Shown: positions 16,382 through 24,897 of the stretch, piece after piece
How positions within the stretch are numbered: position 1 is the stretch's first letter
Layout of the letters: every line of letters begins with the position of its first letter
Source: JANPPS01 sp965246835
GTDB taxonomy: Bacteria; Pseudomonadota; Alphaproteobacteria; Acetobacterales; Acetobacteraceae
DNA: 64,000 nt
Direction of reading: 5' to 3'
Assembly: GCA_965246835.1 (NCBI GenBank)
Contig: CBDFFQ010000001.1
Coordinates: 2,170,001-2,234,000, forward strand
The notes under the pieces: generated by a model
Database searches by the model: none
What the model was told of the DNA's origin: nothing
Seen by the model: the letters and a program-made list of their open reading frames with translations, nothing else
Position numbers and translations under genes: made by a program

Positions 16382-17368
16382 ATGAAAAAACTGATGAACA
16401 CCGCGGACACGCTGCTGGCCGAAAGCCTCGATGGGCTGGTGGCGGCGCATGCCGACATCCTGGCGATGGGCGAGGGCCGGGCCTATGTCGCACGGCGCAG
16501 CATGGTGCCGGGCAAGGTCGGCCTGGTCTCGGGCGGCGGCTCCGGGCATGAGCCGTTGCATGCGGGCTTCGTGGGCTCCGGCATGCTGGACGCGGCCTGC
16601 CCCGGCCAGGTTTTTACCTCGCCCACACCGGACCAGATGGTGGCCGCGATGCAGGCCGTGGATACCGGCGCCGGCAGCCTGCTGATCGTCAAGAACTACG
16701 AAGGCGACGTCATGAATTTCGACATGGCGCGGGAGCTCACGGAGGCCGGGGGCCGACCGGTCATGACCGTGCTGGTGGATGACGATGTGGCCTCCTCAGG
16801 CTCCGCCACGGGGCGGCGGGGTACGGTGGGGACGCTGATCGTGGAGAAGATCGTGGGCGCCGCGGCCGAGCGGTCGATGGACCTTCCCGGCCTGCAATCC
16901 TTGGGGCTCGACGTGGCGCGGCGCACGCGCTCGATGGGCGTGGCGCTCAGCTCCTGCACCGTGCCCGCCGTGGGGCGCCCCACCTTCACGCTGGGCGCCG
17001 ACGAGATGGAGATGGGTGTCGGCATCCACGGCGAACCCGGCCGCCGCCGCACCAGTCTTGCGACGGCGGACGCGATTGCGGCGGAGATGCTGGAGGCGAT
17101 CCTGGCGGAGCTGTCCCCGGCGCCGGGCAGCGCCTGCCTGCTGGTGGTGAATGGCTTCGGCGGCACGCCGCTCATGGAGCTGTATGCGATGGTGAACGCC
17201 GCCCACCGCATCCTGTCCGGCCGCGGCATCACCCCGGTGCGGTTCCTCACGGGCTCCTACGTCACGTCGCTCGAGATGGCGGGCTGCTCGTTGACCGTCA
17301 GCCTGTTGGATGAGGGGCAGCTCGCGCTCTGGGATGCGCCCGTGCGGACGGCGGCGCTGCGGTGGTAG
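16382..17368 (+). CDS. dhaK: Dihydroxyacetone kinase substrate-binding subunit DhaK
   Basis: 328 residues. Active-site residues match E. coli numbering closely: His56 in GGGSGHEP, Asp109 in NYEGDVMNF, and His216 in GVGIHGEPG, which binds dihydroxyacetone as a hemiaminal. It phosphorylates dihydroxyacetone to DHAP using phosphate delivered by DhaL, feeding glycolysis. Last gene of the operon. Preceded by GAGGGGGGCACC, a strong ribosome site. Convergent with the di-haem cytochrome gene, three bases apart, with no terminator visible between them. Confidence 0.94.
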   Translation: MKKLMNTADTLLAESLDGLVAAHADILAMGEGRAYVARRSMVPGKVGLVSGGGSGHEPLHAGFVGSGMLDAACPGQVFTSPTPDQMVAAMQAVDTGAGSLLIVKNYEGDVMNFDMARELTEAGGRPVMTVLVDDDVASSGSATGRRGTVGTLIVEKIVGAAAERSMDLPGLQSLGLDVARRTRSMGVALSSCTVPAVGRPTFTLGADEMEMGVGIHGEPGRRRTSLATADAIAAEMLEAILAELSPAPGSACLLVVNGFGGTPLMELYAMVNAAHRILSGRGITPVRFLTGSYVTSLEMAGCSLTVSLLDEGQLALWDAPVRTAALRW

Positions 17369-17371
17369 CCG

Positions 17372-19054
17372 TCACAGCGTCTTGAGATACTCGATCAGCG
17401 CCCGCTTCTGCGGATCGGATAGCGCCGTCCCGTACTCGTGCCCGGCATTGCCATTCCCCGTGGCGGCATCCACTACGAAGACGGCGCGGCCCGGCGCCGG
17501 CGCCGTTTCCAGCCCGACATTCACGGGGTCGAAGCCGCGGTGCCCCACGGCGAACCGTGTCATCCGCGCCCGGGCCGGCTGCAGCAACTCCCACAGGGTC
17601 GGCACCGAGCCGTTATGCAGGTAAGGGCCGGCCGCCCAGATCCCGGTCAGCACCCGCGCCTCATACGCCGCCCCCGGCGCGCCCGGCACCGGGCGATACA
17701 GATCTTGCGTGGCGCTGGCGACGGCGGCAACCGGGTCAGCTCCGCGGGCGGCGCCCCGCAGCGGCAGGCGATCCTCCTCCAAATCCCGCGCGATCGCCCG
17801 CCGGACGCCCGCATCCTGCAACAACGCGCCGCGCAGCAGCGTGCCGATCACGGCGTTGGACAGGATCGAGACCTTGGGCGCCGGGTCGGTCAGCCGGTCA
17901 CCGACCACGGGCGGCTGCTGCGTCCCGGTCAGCACGCCGGGGGACGCCATGAGCTTGGCGTTGTCGAACGTGCGCCGGTCCGTGCCGACATCCATGACCG
18001 GGGTGGCCCAGGCATGGCGCACGATCGCGGAGGGTTTGAGGCCGTGGCAACCCGCGCACTGGCTGTCGAACAGCGCCTTGCCCTCCACCGCCTGCGCCTG
18101 GTCCAGCGGCCAAGCGGCGGGCCAGGGCGGCGGGCGCAGCGTGGCGACCGTCTCCTCCAGCGCCTGCAGCCCATCGAGCCGGACCGCGTTGCGATACAGC
18201 GCGTGCCGGACCGGGATCGGCACGGGGGCGAACACGCCGAACACACCGAACACCTCACCCGTATTGCGCGCGAGCCCGCGGAGATAGGTGCCGTTCGGCG
18301 CCGCCCCGGTCCATTGCGTGCGATCCTGCTTCGGCGCGTCCCAGATGAAGGGGTAGCGGACCGGCGCGTCGGCACGGCTGAGATTGCCGGGCTTGTCGAG
18401 ATCGAGGCCGGTGACGCGGTTGAAGATCATGCCGAACGCATCGAGCCGGCCCGGTCCCCAGGCGGGGTCCGGCAGGCTGGCGGCCATGAAGCTGCTGTAG
18501 GAGGCGGTCCAGGTATCCAGGCCCTGCCGCAGCGTGGCGGTCTGCGAGGGCGTGGCGCCGGTGCCCAGCACGCGGCCGGCGAAGGCGGCGAAGCGCTCCG
18601 GCTCCGCCAGGGTCGCGCGGGATGCGGCGCCCAGATCGGTCAGGAAGGCCTGAAAATCCGCATCCGCCCGGCCGCCATCGATGCGGTAGGCCTGGCCCTG
18701 GTAGCGGAGCTGCCCGGTATGGCACGCGGCGCAGGTCATGCCGAGCTGCGGGTCGGTGGCGCTGCCATCCGCCACGAATCCGACCGGGAGCGCGCCGGGC
18801 TGCGGCAGATAGCCGTAGCGGGTGAGCTGGTCGGCCGCGAACGCCTCGTCCCGGTCCACGCGGCGGAGCGCCATGAACCAGGGCAGCGGCATCAGATGCG
18901 AACCCTGCGCCGTGCCGGTGAAGCGGGCGCGGTCGGCGGCGGACCAGCCTTGGTCGAGCAGCACCTCGTTCGTCAGGAGAGCGGCGGGCGGGGTTGGCGG
19001 CGGCGTGCAGGAGGCGGCCAACGCAGCAAGGATGGCGATGGCTGTCAGGCGCAT
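17372..19054 (-). CDS. RoxA-like di-haem cytochrome c lipoprotein
   Basis: 560 residues. The ATG at 19054 follows GGGAGG by six bases; an ATG at 19072 overlaps the upstream stop. A lipobox (LAASC, Cys16) follows a short hydrophobic leader, so the protein is probably lipid-anchored in the cell envelope. Two c-haem sites are present: CAACH at 108-112 and CAGCH at 333-337. LLDQGWSAADRARF, QGSHLMPLPWFMAL and LPVGF before the first haem are typical of the di-haem peroxidase-like group that includes rubber oxygenase RoxA. Pseudomonas fatty-acid dioxygenase and diol synthase belong to the wider superfamily. Last gene of an operon with two patatins, so a lipid substrate is plausible; a peroxidase is the alternative. 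Confidence 0.8.
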   Translation of the reverse strand: MRLTAIAILAALAASCTPPPTPPAALLTNEVLLDQGWSAADRARFTGTAQGSHLMPLPWFMALRRVDRDEAFAADQLTRYGYLPQPGALPVGFVADGSATDPQLGMTCAACHTGQLRYQGQAYRIDGGRADADFQAFLTDLGAASRATLAEPERFAAFAGRVLGTGATPSQTATLRQGLDTWTASYSSFMAASLPDPAWGPGRLDAFGMIFNRVTGLDLDKPGNLSRADAPVRYPFIWDAPKQDRTQWTGAAPNGTYLRGLARNTGEVFGVFGVFAPVPIPVRHALYRNAVRLDGLQALEETVATLRPPPWPAAWPLDQAQAVEGKALFDSQCAGCHGLKPSAIVRHAWATPVMDVGTDRRTFDNAKLMASPGVLTGTQQPPVVGDRLTDPAPKVSILSNAVIGTLLRGALLQDAGVRRAIARDLEEDRLPLRGAARGADPVAAVASATQDLYRPVPGAPGAAYEARVLTGIWAAGPYLHNGSVPTLWELLQPARARMTRFAVGHRGFDPVNVGLETAPAPGRAVFVVDAATGNGNAGHEYGTALSDPQKRALIEYLKTL

Positions 19055-19068
19055 GGTTCCCTCCCGTT

Positions 19069-21048
19069 TCATGTCGCACGCGGCGGCAACGGCGCGTCGC
19101 ATACCGGCCCGGCGCCGCGCGGCATGCGCTCCAGCAAATCCCGGTGGTCCGCACACAGCTCCCACATGCGCCGCGCCACCGCCCAGCGCGCGACCTGTCG
19201 CAGCAGGCGGACATAGGTCTGGCTCAGCTCGAAGCTGGTCGGCACGTCCCGCACCGCCTCGAACAGCAGCTGGTTGCTCACCAGCCGGCGGCGATCCAGG
19301 CCGTCCGGTGCGATGAACAGATCGTCCGGTTTGGGCGCGCCTTTGCCGAGCGTGCGGTCCCCCACGATGCGGTCGAGCTCCGGGCAGTCCGCGCGGCTGC
19401 AGAAGCCGGGCGGGGTTTCCAGCAGCGCCAGGCCGCGCCGCTTTTGCCAATCCAGGATGCCCACCAGCGCCTCGCACCGCCGCGCCTCGGACCCGCCATT
19501 GGCGGTGTTGAGCACGCGAGGGTCACCGAGGTCTCCCTTATAGGACCAGTCCAGCGGGATCGGGTCGAGGCAGGACAGGTAATGCGCGGCCTCGATGTCG
19601 ATATCGACATACTGGTGCCGCCCCGGTGCCAGGAACGGGTTGTCCGCCGGTGCCGCCCGTGGCCCGGCCGTCGCACGGCTGACCTCCTCTATCAGGCTGC
19701 GCAGCTCCATCTTCCGCAACTCGCCCGAGGCCGCCATGATCAGGTCCACGCTGTCCGCCGTGCCCGCGATCCGCAGCGGGCCGAGATAGCTGTCCCAGGT
19801 GCGCGGCTTCGGCCGGTCCGCCGTCACGCCCGTGGAGCGCAGCAGGCTGGAGTTGATGCCGAGGATGAGCGTGGCGCCGGGGCGGACCGCGGGCGGCTTC
19901 TCCTGGCCGCAGATCCGCCGCCTGATGGCGGGCGTCCAGACCGCGCGGCGGGCGTTGCGGCCGAACTGGCACTCCACGAACCAGCGCAGCTCCGTCAGCC
20001 CGAAATTGTCGTGCACGCCGCCGTCGTAGAGCGAGACATAGAGCGGCGGATGCGGCGGCGGCTGCTTGGCGTCCAGCGCGTCGACCTCGTCGCGGCGGAA
20101 GACCCGCAGCGTCGGGCGGTCGATCAGCAGCGGGAACGCGGCCGAGGCCACCACGGCGTCGCCCAGCGGATAATCGTCGAGCCGGGAGAGCAGGCGCCAG
20201 AAGTATTGCTGGGTGAAGGCGAAATGCAGGGCCTCGTCATCCGAGAGCGGGCGGCGATCTTCGTAGGGCACGCCGGAATCCTGGTCGAACGCGGCCCGGC
20301 CCCGCGTCACGTTGGTGGCGTTCAGGATCAGATTGGGCCGCGCCGGGTTGAGGTCGGTGAAATGCAGCCGCCCTGCCGGCTCCTGCAGTAGATGGTTGCC
20401 GACGATGGCCGCCATATCGTCGGCGGCGTTGTGATGGGTGACGAGGTTCCGCACGTAATTGGTGGGCGCCACGCGGCGGGCCAGGAACGGCATCAGGTAA
20501 TTTTCTTCGAGGCGCTTGCTGATTTCGGCATAGGTCCAGGCAGGCCGGGTCCAGCCCGGCTCGGTGCGCGGGCAGGGCTTGTCCAAGGGATCACAACTCA
20601 ACGCATACAGCGCCGCGGTGAACGAGCCGCCGGACACGCTGGACAGCACGTCGATCTGCTGCGCGATGCCATACCGCTCGAGCTCGAACAGCACTTCGGC
20701 CGCGAATACCGCCGATTTGTTGCCGCCACCGGTGATGGCGACACCGGTGAAGATGTCCTTGGGCGGCCCCGGGCATCGGCGTTGCTGTAAAAACGCGTCC
20801 TGCGGCCGCGGAGAAGCCTGGGCCGAGAGCCAGGCTCGGAAATCGCGGCGGCACTCCGCGGGAATGCGCCATGGAATGTCGGAGGAGGCGATGGCGGCGC
20901 CGGCCATGCCGCTGCGCAGGCCGATGTCGTTCTGATGGACGGGCTGGTTGCCGTAAGCGTAATCCGCGATGTCACCTTGCACGTCATGCCCGTCCGGCAA
21001 GCCCGCGCAACCGGCCAGCAGCAGCATCGCGAGGGCCCAGCGGATCAT
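19069..21048 (-). CDS. Patatin-like phospholipase, predicted lipoprotein
   Basis: 659 residues. The leader MIRWALAMLLLAGC ends in a lipobox at Cys14, so it should be an envelope lipoprotein. The oxyanion-hole segment is AITGGGNKSAVF. The nucleophile elbow is LSSVSGGS with Ser139; the first Gly of GxSxG is Ser here. The dyad Asp lies in YDGGVHDNFG. Family members hydrolyse acyl esters of phospholipids. Compared with a standard patatin core of about 300 residues it has long unassigned insertions and a 250-residue C-terminal extension rich in charged residues. ATGA overlaps join it to the patatin upstream and nearly to the cytochrome downstream. Confidence 0.85.
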   Translation of the reverse strand: MIRWALAMLLLAGCAGLPDGHDVQGDIADYAYGNQPVHQNDIGLRSGMAGAAIASSDIPWRIPAECRRDFRAWLSAQASPRPQDAFLQQRRCPGPPKDIFTGVAITGGGNKSAVFAAEVLFELERYGIAQQIDVLSSVSGGSFTAALYALSCDPLDKPCPRTEPGWTRPAWTYAEISKRLEENYLMPFLARRVAPTNYVRNLVTHHNAADDMAAIVGNHLLQEPAGRLHFTDLNPARPNLILNATNVTRGRAAFDQDSGVPYEDRRPLSDDEALHFAFTQQYFWRLLSRLDDYPLGDAVVASAAFPLLIDRPTLRVFRRDEVDALDAKQPPPHPPLYVSLYDGGVHDNFGLTELRWFVECQFGRNARRAVWTPAIRRRICGQEKPPAVRPGATLILGINSSLLRSTGVTADRPKPRTWDSYLGPLRIAGTADSVDLIMAASGELRKMELRSLIEEVSRATAGPRAAPADNPFLAPGRHQYVDIDIEAAHYLSCLDPIPLDWSYKGDLGDPRVLNTANGGSEARRCEALVGILDWQKRRGLALLETPPGFCSRADCPELDRIVGDRTLGKGAPKPDDLFIAPDGLDRRRLVSNQLLFEAVRDVPTSFELSQTYVRLLRQVARWAVARRMWELCADHRDLLERMPRGAGPVCDAPLPPRAT

Positions 21049-23906
21049 GCCGGCACCGTCTTCACATAGCGCCTTGCGTCCGCCACCAGGGCCTCCAGCG
21101 TCATGGGCCGAACGGGCCCGGTGATGACGCCGATCACGTGGCTGCCGAGGGCGCGGTAGCTCTCGAACTGGGTCTCCGTGAACCACTGGTTGAACGTCGC
21201 ATCATGCGGGAAGCGGGCGTTGCTGGCAGCATAGGCCCGGATGTCGGCCGGCGCGTCCTTGTACAGCCCGGCCTTGATGTAGATCAGCGTGCCGCGCGGC
21301 GCGTTCTTTTCCGGGTAGATGATATGGCCCAGCGCGCAATACACGCCGGCCGTCTCGGGATCGCTGCGCTTCTTGAACGCGACGGAGGGGTTGAACTGGA
21401 TATCGACCCCGAGATCGACCGAGATGGTGCGCAGCGTGCGCCCGAGGTCGTCCATGTGGCATTCCGGGTCCGCCGTCGCGTCCACCACCACGACCGTGCG
21501 GGCCCGGCGGCGGATCATCTCATACAGGCCCAGATTGTCGAAATGCCCGCCATCCGAGAGATAGACGAACGGCTGATCCGCGGACGTGCGCCCCAGCGCC
21601 TCCTGCTGGAACAGGCGCAGGCTGAACAGCGGGCTGCGGAAGCGCCAGCGGTTCGGGTGGCGCGGATTGCCCATCCACCAGCCGAGCCGCACGTTGAACA
21701 GCATCAGCACGAAGCTCACGAGCGGGGAGGAGTGATAGCCGAAATTGGGGCTGGCGGCGGCACCCGAGATCGCCATCGCCATCCCGAGTGTCACACCGCC
21801 CGCCACCAGCCGGCTGTCGCGATAGCCGACCAGGTCGGCGCCGGTATGCAGCGGTGTCACCACGAAGGGCGCCGCCTTGCGCTCCTGCCAGGCCGGGTTG
21901 TCGGAGGCGACGAGGTTGAGCGCGACGCCCAGCACCGGAAACGGCCCCTCCCGCCGCGACACCCCGGTCTTGTCCCGCCACAGCTCCCCCATGGCTAGGT
22001 TGTCGGAGGGGGAGAAGCCGTCGAAATTGTTCCGCCCCGTGTCTCGCCCGGTGATGTCCGGCGTGTTGGAGGCGCCGAGGAAGGTGCGGATCAGCCGGTT
22101 GGCATAGAGGGTGTGGAGCGAGAACTCGTTCACGTTGACGATGAGGGTGGCGATCGTGCTGAAGGCGAGCAGCGCCAGGCAGGCGAGGGTCGTGACCTGG
22201 AGCGCATGCAGCGCGGGGCCGGCCGGGTTCGTGAGATCGATGGGCAGGAGGGCCGGTTTCTCGAGGTCGATCCCACCCGGCATCCAGGCGAGCAGCCGCG
22301 CCGTCCCATGAGCCAGCAGGATGGCCATCGTGACGCAGAACACGAGGCAGAGCAGCCGGGTGAGCACGCTGACGGATAGACGCTCCTTGACCGCCGCGGC
22401 CGCCGCCGTCGCCTTCGTGACCTGGCTCAGCCCCACGCCGATCGTCATGGTGCCGCTCACGGCCGCGATCGGCGCGACGGTCTGAAGATAGAGCGCGTTG
22501 ACCTCCTCGGGCGCGAACAGGACGACCGCGGAGGCCAGCAGCCACAGCACCGAGGCCAGCATGTAATAGCCGGAGGCGCGGGCCAGCCACTCCCGGTCGA
22601 ACGTGCCACGCGGCAGCCGGCTCGTCAGCCCGGCGAACAGCACCTGACCCAAAAGATACGCCGTCAGCAGCCAGGGCACGCCACAGGCCGTGAGCGTGCG
22701 GTAATCGATCTCGGTGTGCCACGCCCAGAACAGGGCCACCCCGGACCAGATCAAGACCCCTGTGATCGCCCCGGCTACGACAAGGCCCGCCAGCTCGACC
22801 GCGACCACCCAAGCATCTTGAAGGTTCCGCTTGTCCGGCCCGACGATGTTCAGCACCACCACCACCAGGCGTCCGATCACCAGCACGAATGGCACGAGAA
22901 CCGCCCACTCGCGCAGGTTTTCCACCGAGGCGGCGGTCAGACCGCGCAGCCAGCCGCCGATCGCCATCACCAAGACAAAACTGCCGGCCAGCACGGGCGC
23001 CAGCACCAACCGCTTGAACTGCGGATCGCGCCCGCCCAGCCGGGTCCCGTTCGTCCGGTAATAGGACGCGACGCCGAACCCGATCGACACCAGCAGCGCG
23101 CCGGCCGCATCACCCCATCCGAACAGGCTGTTCGGATGGGGAGGCGAACTCCACCAATGAAGCAGCCACGGCACGGCGGGATTGTCGTCCCGGGACAGGT
23201 AGGACCAGGACTCCACCGCAAACCAGGCGATCCGCGGCAGCAGCAGCACCGCCGCCAGCATCGGCACGAACACCAGCCAGTTCAGCAGCAAATCCCGCAC
23301 GAAGATCGAGATCGGCGCCCAGAGATCGCCAGAACTCAGACCGGATCGCGGCGAGAGGAACTTCTGCTGCCCGCGCAGCCATTGCATCGGCGCGCGCTCA
23401 CTACCGGAAACCGGCGTGCGAGAACCGATTTTCTGTTCGACCTCGGTGAACTCCGGTGGCGCCGGCTGGTCCGTCATGGCGCGGTGGGTCCAGGCGGTGA
23501 GCCAGGCGCCGGTGTAGCCGCCGCCCGAGACGGTCGAGAGATAATCCATCTGCGACAGCAGGCCGCGCCGGGCCAGCGCCTGCACGACACCCAGGGAGAA
23601 CGCAGCGCTGCGGATGCCGCCACCCGAGAGACACAGCGCCGAGCGGCCCGTGCCCGGAAGGGCGTGCACGCCCTGGGTGTAGCGGGTGAAGGCCTGGGCA
23701 GCGAGCGTCGCTTCCGCCCGCTCCTGCGCCATCTCCGGCTGCCCGGCGCCAGTCAGCGGCGGCAGGGTCTCGTCGAACTCCGGCCGCGGCAGCTTCGGCA
23801 GCTTGGGCTGGCACGGGCGGCGCAGCGCCTCGAACTCCTCGGTGAGGATGTCGGCGGTGTCGAACAGCTTGGGCGGCACGTCGCCGGGAGGTTTGATCGA
23901 ACTCAT
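21045..23906 (-). CDS. Large membrane-embedded patatin-like protein
   Basis: 953 residues. The catalytic domain is split. LCLSGGGIRSAAFSLGVVQAL (91-111) is the oxyanion segment, YLSTVSGGGY carries nucleophile Ser127, and YLSDGGHFDNLGLYEM near residue 790 supplies the Asp. Between the two halves lie about ten hydrophobic spans (roughly residues 230-700), so the active site is tied to a large membrane domain. This resembles the big patatin family annotated in many proteobacteria. It probably acts on membrane lipids from the inner membrane. First gene of the three-gene operon, 73 bases from a divergent dehydrogenase gene. ATG 23906 was chosen by homology-like start and a GCGGA upstream; earlier in-frame starts are poor. 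Confidence 0.85.
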   Translation of the reverse strand: MSSIKPPGDVPPKLFDTADILTEEFEALRRPCQPKLPKLPRPEFDETLPPLTGAGQPEMAQERAEATLAAQAFTRYTQGVHALPGTGRSALCLSGGGIRSAAFSLGVVQALARRGLLSQMDYLSTVSGGGYTGAWLTAWTHRAMTDQPAPPEFTEVEQKIGSRTPVSGSERAPMQWLRGQQKFLSPRSGLSSGDLWAPISIFVRDLLLNWLVFVPMLAAVLLLPRIAWFAVESWSYLSRDDNPAVPWLLHWWSSPPHPNSLFGWGDAAGALLVSIGFGVASYYRTNGTRLGGRDPQFKRLVLAPVLAGSFVLVMAIGGWLRGLTAASVENLREWAVLVPFVLVIGRLVVVVLNIVGPDKRNLQDAWVVAVELAGLVVAGAITGVLIWSGVALFWAWHTEIDYRTLTACGVPWLLTAYLLGQVLFAGLTSRLPRGTFDREWLARASGYYMLASVLWLLASAVVLFAPEEVNALYLQTVAPIAAVSGTMTIGVGLSQVTKATAAAAAVKERLSVSVLTRLLCLVFCVTMAILLAHGTARLLAWMPGGIDLEKPALLPIDLTNPAGPALHALQVTTLACLALLAFSTIATLIVNVNEFSLHTLYANRLIRTFLGASNTPDITGRDTGRNNFDGFSPSDNLAMGELWRDKTGVSRREGPFPVLGVALNLVASDNPAWQERKAAPFVVTPLHTGADLVGYRDSRLVAGGVTLGMAMAISGAAASPNFGYHSSPLVSFVLMLFNVRLGWWMGNPRHPNRWRFRSPLFSLRLFQQEALGRTSADQPFVYLSDGGHFDNLGLYEMIRRRARTVVVVDATADPECHMDDLGRTLRTISVDLGVDIQFNPSVAFKKRSDPETAGVYCALGHIIYPEKNAPRGTLIYIKAGLYKDAPADIRAYAASNARFPHDATFNQWFTETQFESYRALGSHVIGVITGPVRPMTLEALVADARRYVKTVPA

Positions 23907-23913
23907 TCCGCAA

Positions 23914-23947
23914 CGATGCAACATCGCAATGGATGAATGCAAGCATT
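23914..23947. promoter_or_regulatory. Two short palindromes between divergent genes
   Basis: The 73-base gap between the patatin and dehydrogenase starts holds CGATG-CAA-CATCG (23914-23926) and AATGC-AA-GCATT (23936-23947). Both are perfect five-base arms. They could be operator half-sites for one or both directions. No convincing -35/-10 pair is visible. Short palindromes also occur by chance. Confidence 0.3.
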
Positions 23948-23979
23948 TCCGTGCGCCGATTGGCCCGGTAGGATGAGAT

Positions 23980-24897
23980 ATGCTCCGCCTCGCCCTCATC
24001 GGCCTCGGCAAGATCGCCCGGGACCAGCATCTGCCCGCCATCGCGCGAACCCCGGAGATCGAGCTGGTGGCGGTCGCGTCGTTGGATGGCGGGCTGGATG
24101 GAGTGCCGTCCTACACGGGGCTCGAGGCGCTCCGGGCGAGCGGCATCGCGATCGACGCGGTGGCGTTGTGCACGCCGCCGCAGGGCCGCCGGGCGCTGGC
24201 CGCTGCCGCCGTGGCGGCGGGCTGGCACGTGCTGCTGGAAAAGCCGCCCGGCGCCACGCTGGCCGAACTGGCCCCGCTGCGGGAGCAGGCGCAGAACGCC
24301 GGACGCACGCTGTTCGCCACCTGGCATTCCCGCTTCGCCCCGGCCGTCGAGCCCGCGCGGCAGTTCCTCGCCGGCCGCACCATCCACGCCGTCCGGGTGA
24401 TGTGGAAGGAGGATGTGCGGGTCTGGCACCCGAACCAGGCCTGGATTTGGGAGCCCGGCGGTCTCGGCGTGTTCGATCCCGGCATCAACGCGCTGTCGAT
24501 CGTCACCCGCATCCTGCCGCATCCGGTGTTCGTGACCGCGGCGGAGCTGTCGTTTCCGGCCAATCGCGCCACCCCCATCGCTGCCGGGCTCACGCTGTCG
24601 GACGGGCAGGACACGCCGATCGGGGTAGAACTGGATTGGCGGCAGACGGGGCCGCAATCGTGGGACATCGTGATCGAGACCGATCTGGGGCGGCTATCGT
24701 TGCACGAGGGCGGCAAGCGCCTGGTGCTGGAGGGCCGCACGCTGGTGGATGCTGCGGAGGAGGAGTATCGCGCGATCTACCGCCGGTTCCTCGGTCTGAT
24801 TGCGGCCGGCGAGAGCGACATGGACCTGACGCCGCTCACCCTCGTGGCCGACGCCTTCCTGCTGGGACGGCGGCTTGTGGTGGATGCATTCGATTAG
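23980..24897 (+). CDS. Gfo/Idh/MocA-type D-galactose/L-arabinose 1-dehydrogenase
   Basis: 305 residues. The NAD(P) fold is GLGKIARDQHLPAI and the family EKP motif is LLEKPPGATL with Lys88. FATWHSRFAPAVEPAR, VRVMWKEDVRVWHP and WIWEPGGLGVFDPGINALSI closely resemble, from memory, the Azospirillum L-arabinose/D-galactose 1-dehydrogenase. The enzyme oxidises the aldose to its 1,5- or 1,4-lactone in the cytosol, the first step of non-phosphorylative galactose/arabinose breakdown. It is convergent with, and overlaps by four bases, a ChvE/GguAB-type importer known for the same sugars, which supports the call. Confidence 0.88.
   Translation: MLRLALIGLGKIARDQHLPAIARTPEIELVAVASLDGGLDGVPSYTGLEALRASGIAIDAVALCTPPQGRRALAAAAVAAGWHVLLEKPPGATLAELAPLREQAQNAGRTLFATWHSRFAPAVEPARQFLAGRTIHAVRVMWKEDVRVWHPNQAWIWEPGGLGVFDPGINALSIVTRILPHPVFVTAAELSFPANRATPIAAGLTLSDGQDTPIGVELDWRQTGPQSWDIVIETDLGRLSLHEGGKRLVLEGRTLVDAAEEEYRAIYRRFLGLIAAGESDMDLTPLTLVADAFLLGRRLVVDAFD

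Noticed and set aside
17372..19054. Naming the di-haem lipoprotein RoxA or a fatty-acid dioxygenase
   Set aside because: Only motif-level similarity is seen; the superfamily includes plain peroxidases, so no specific symbol is justified.
22716..23936. 406-codon plus-strand frame inside the membrane patatin gene
   Set aside because: Composition is dominated by Arg, Gln, His and Pro, typical of antisense shadow; the minus frame has patatin motifs and membrane spans.
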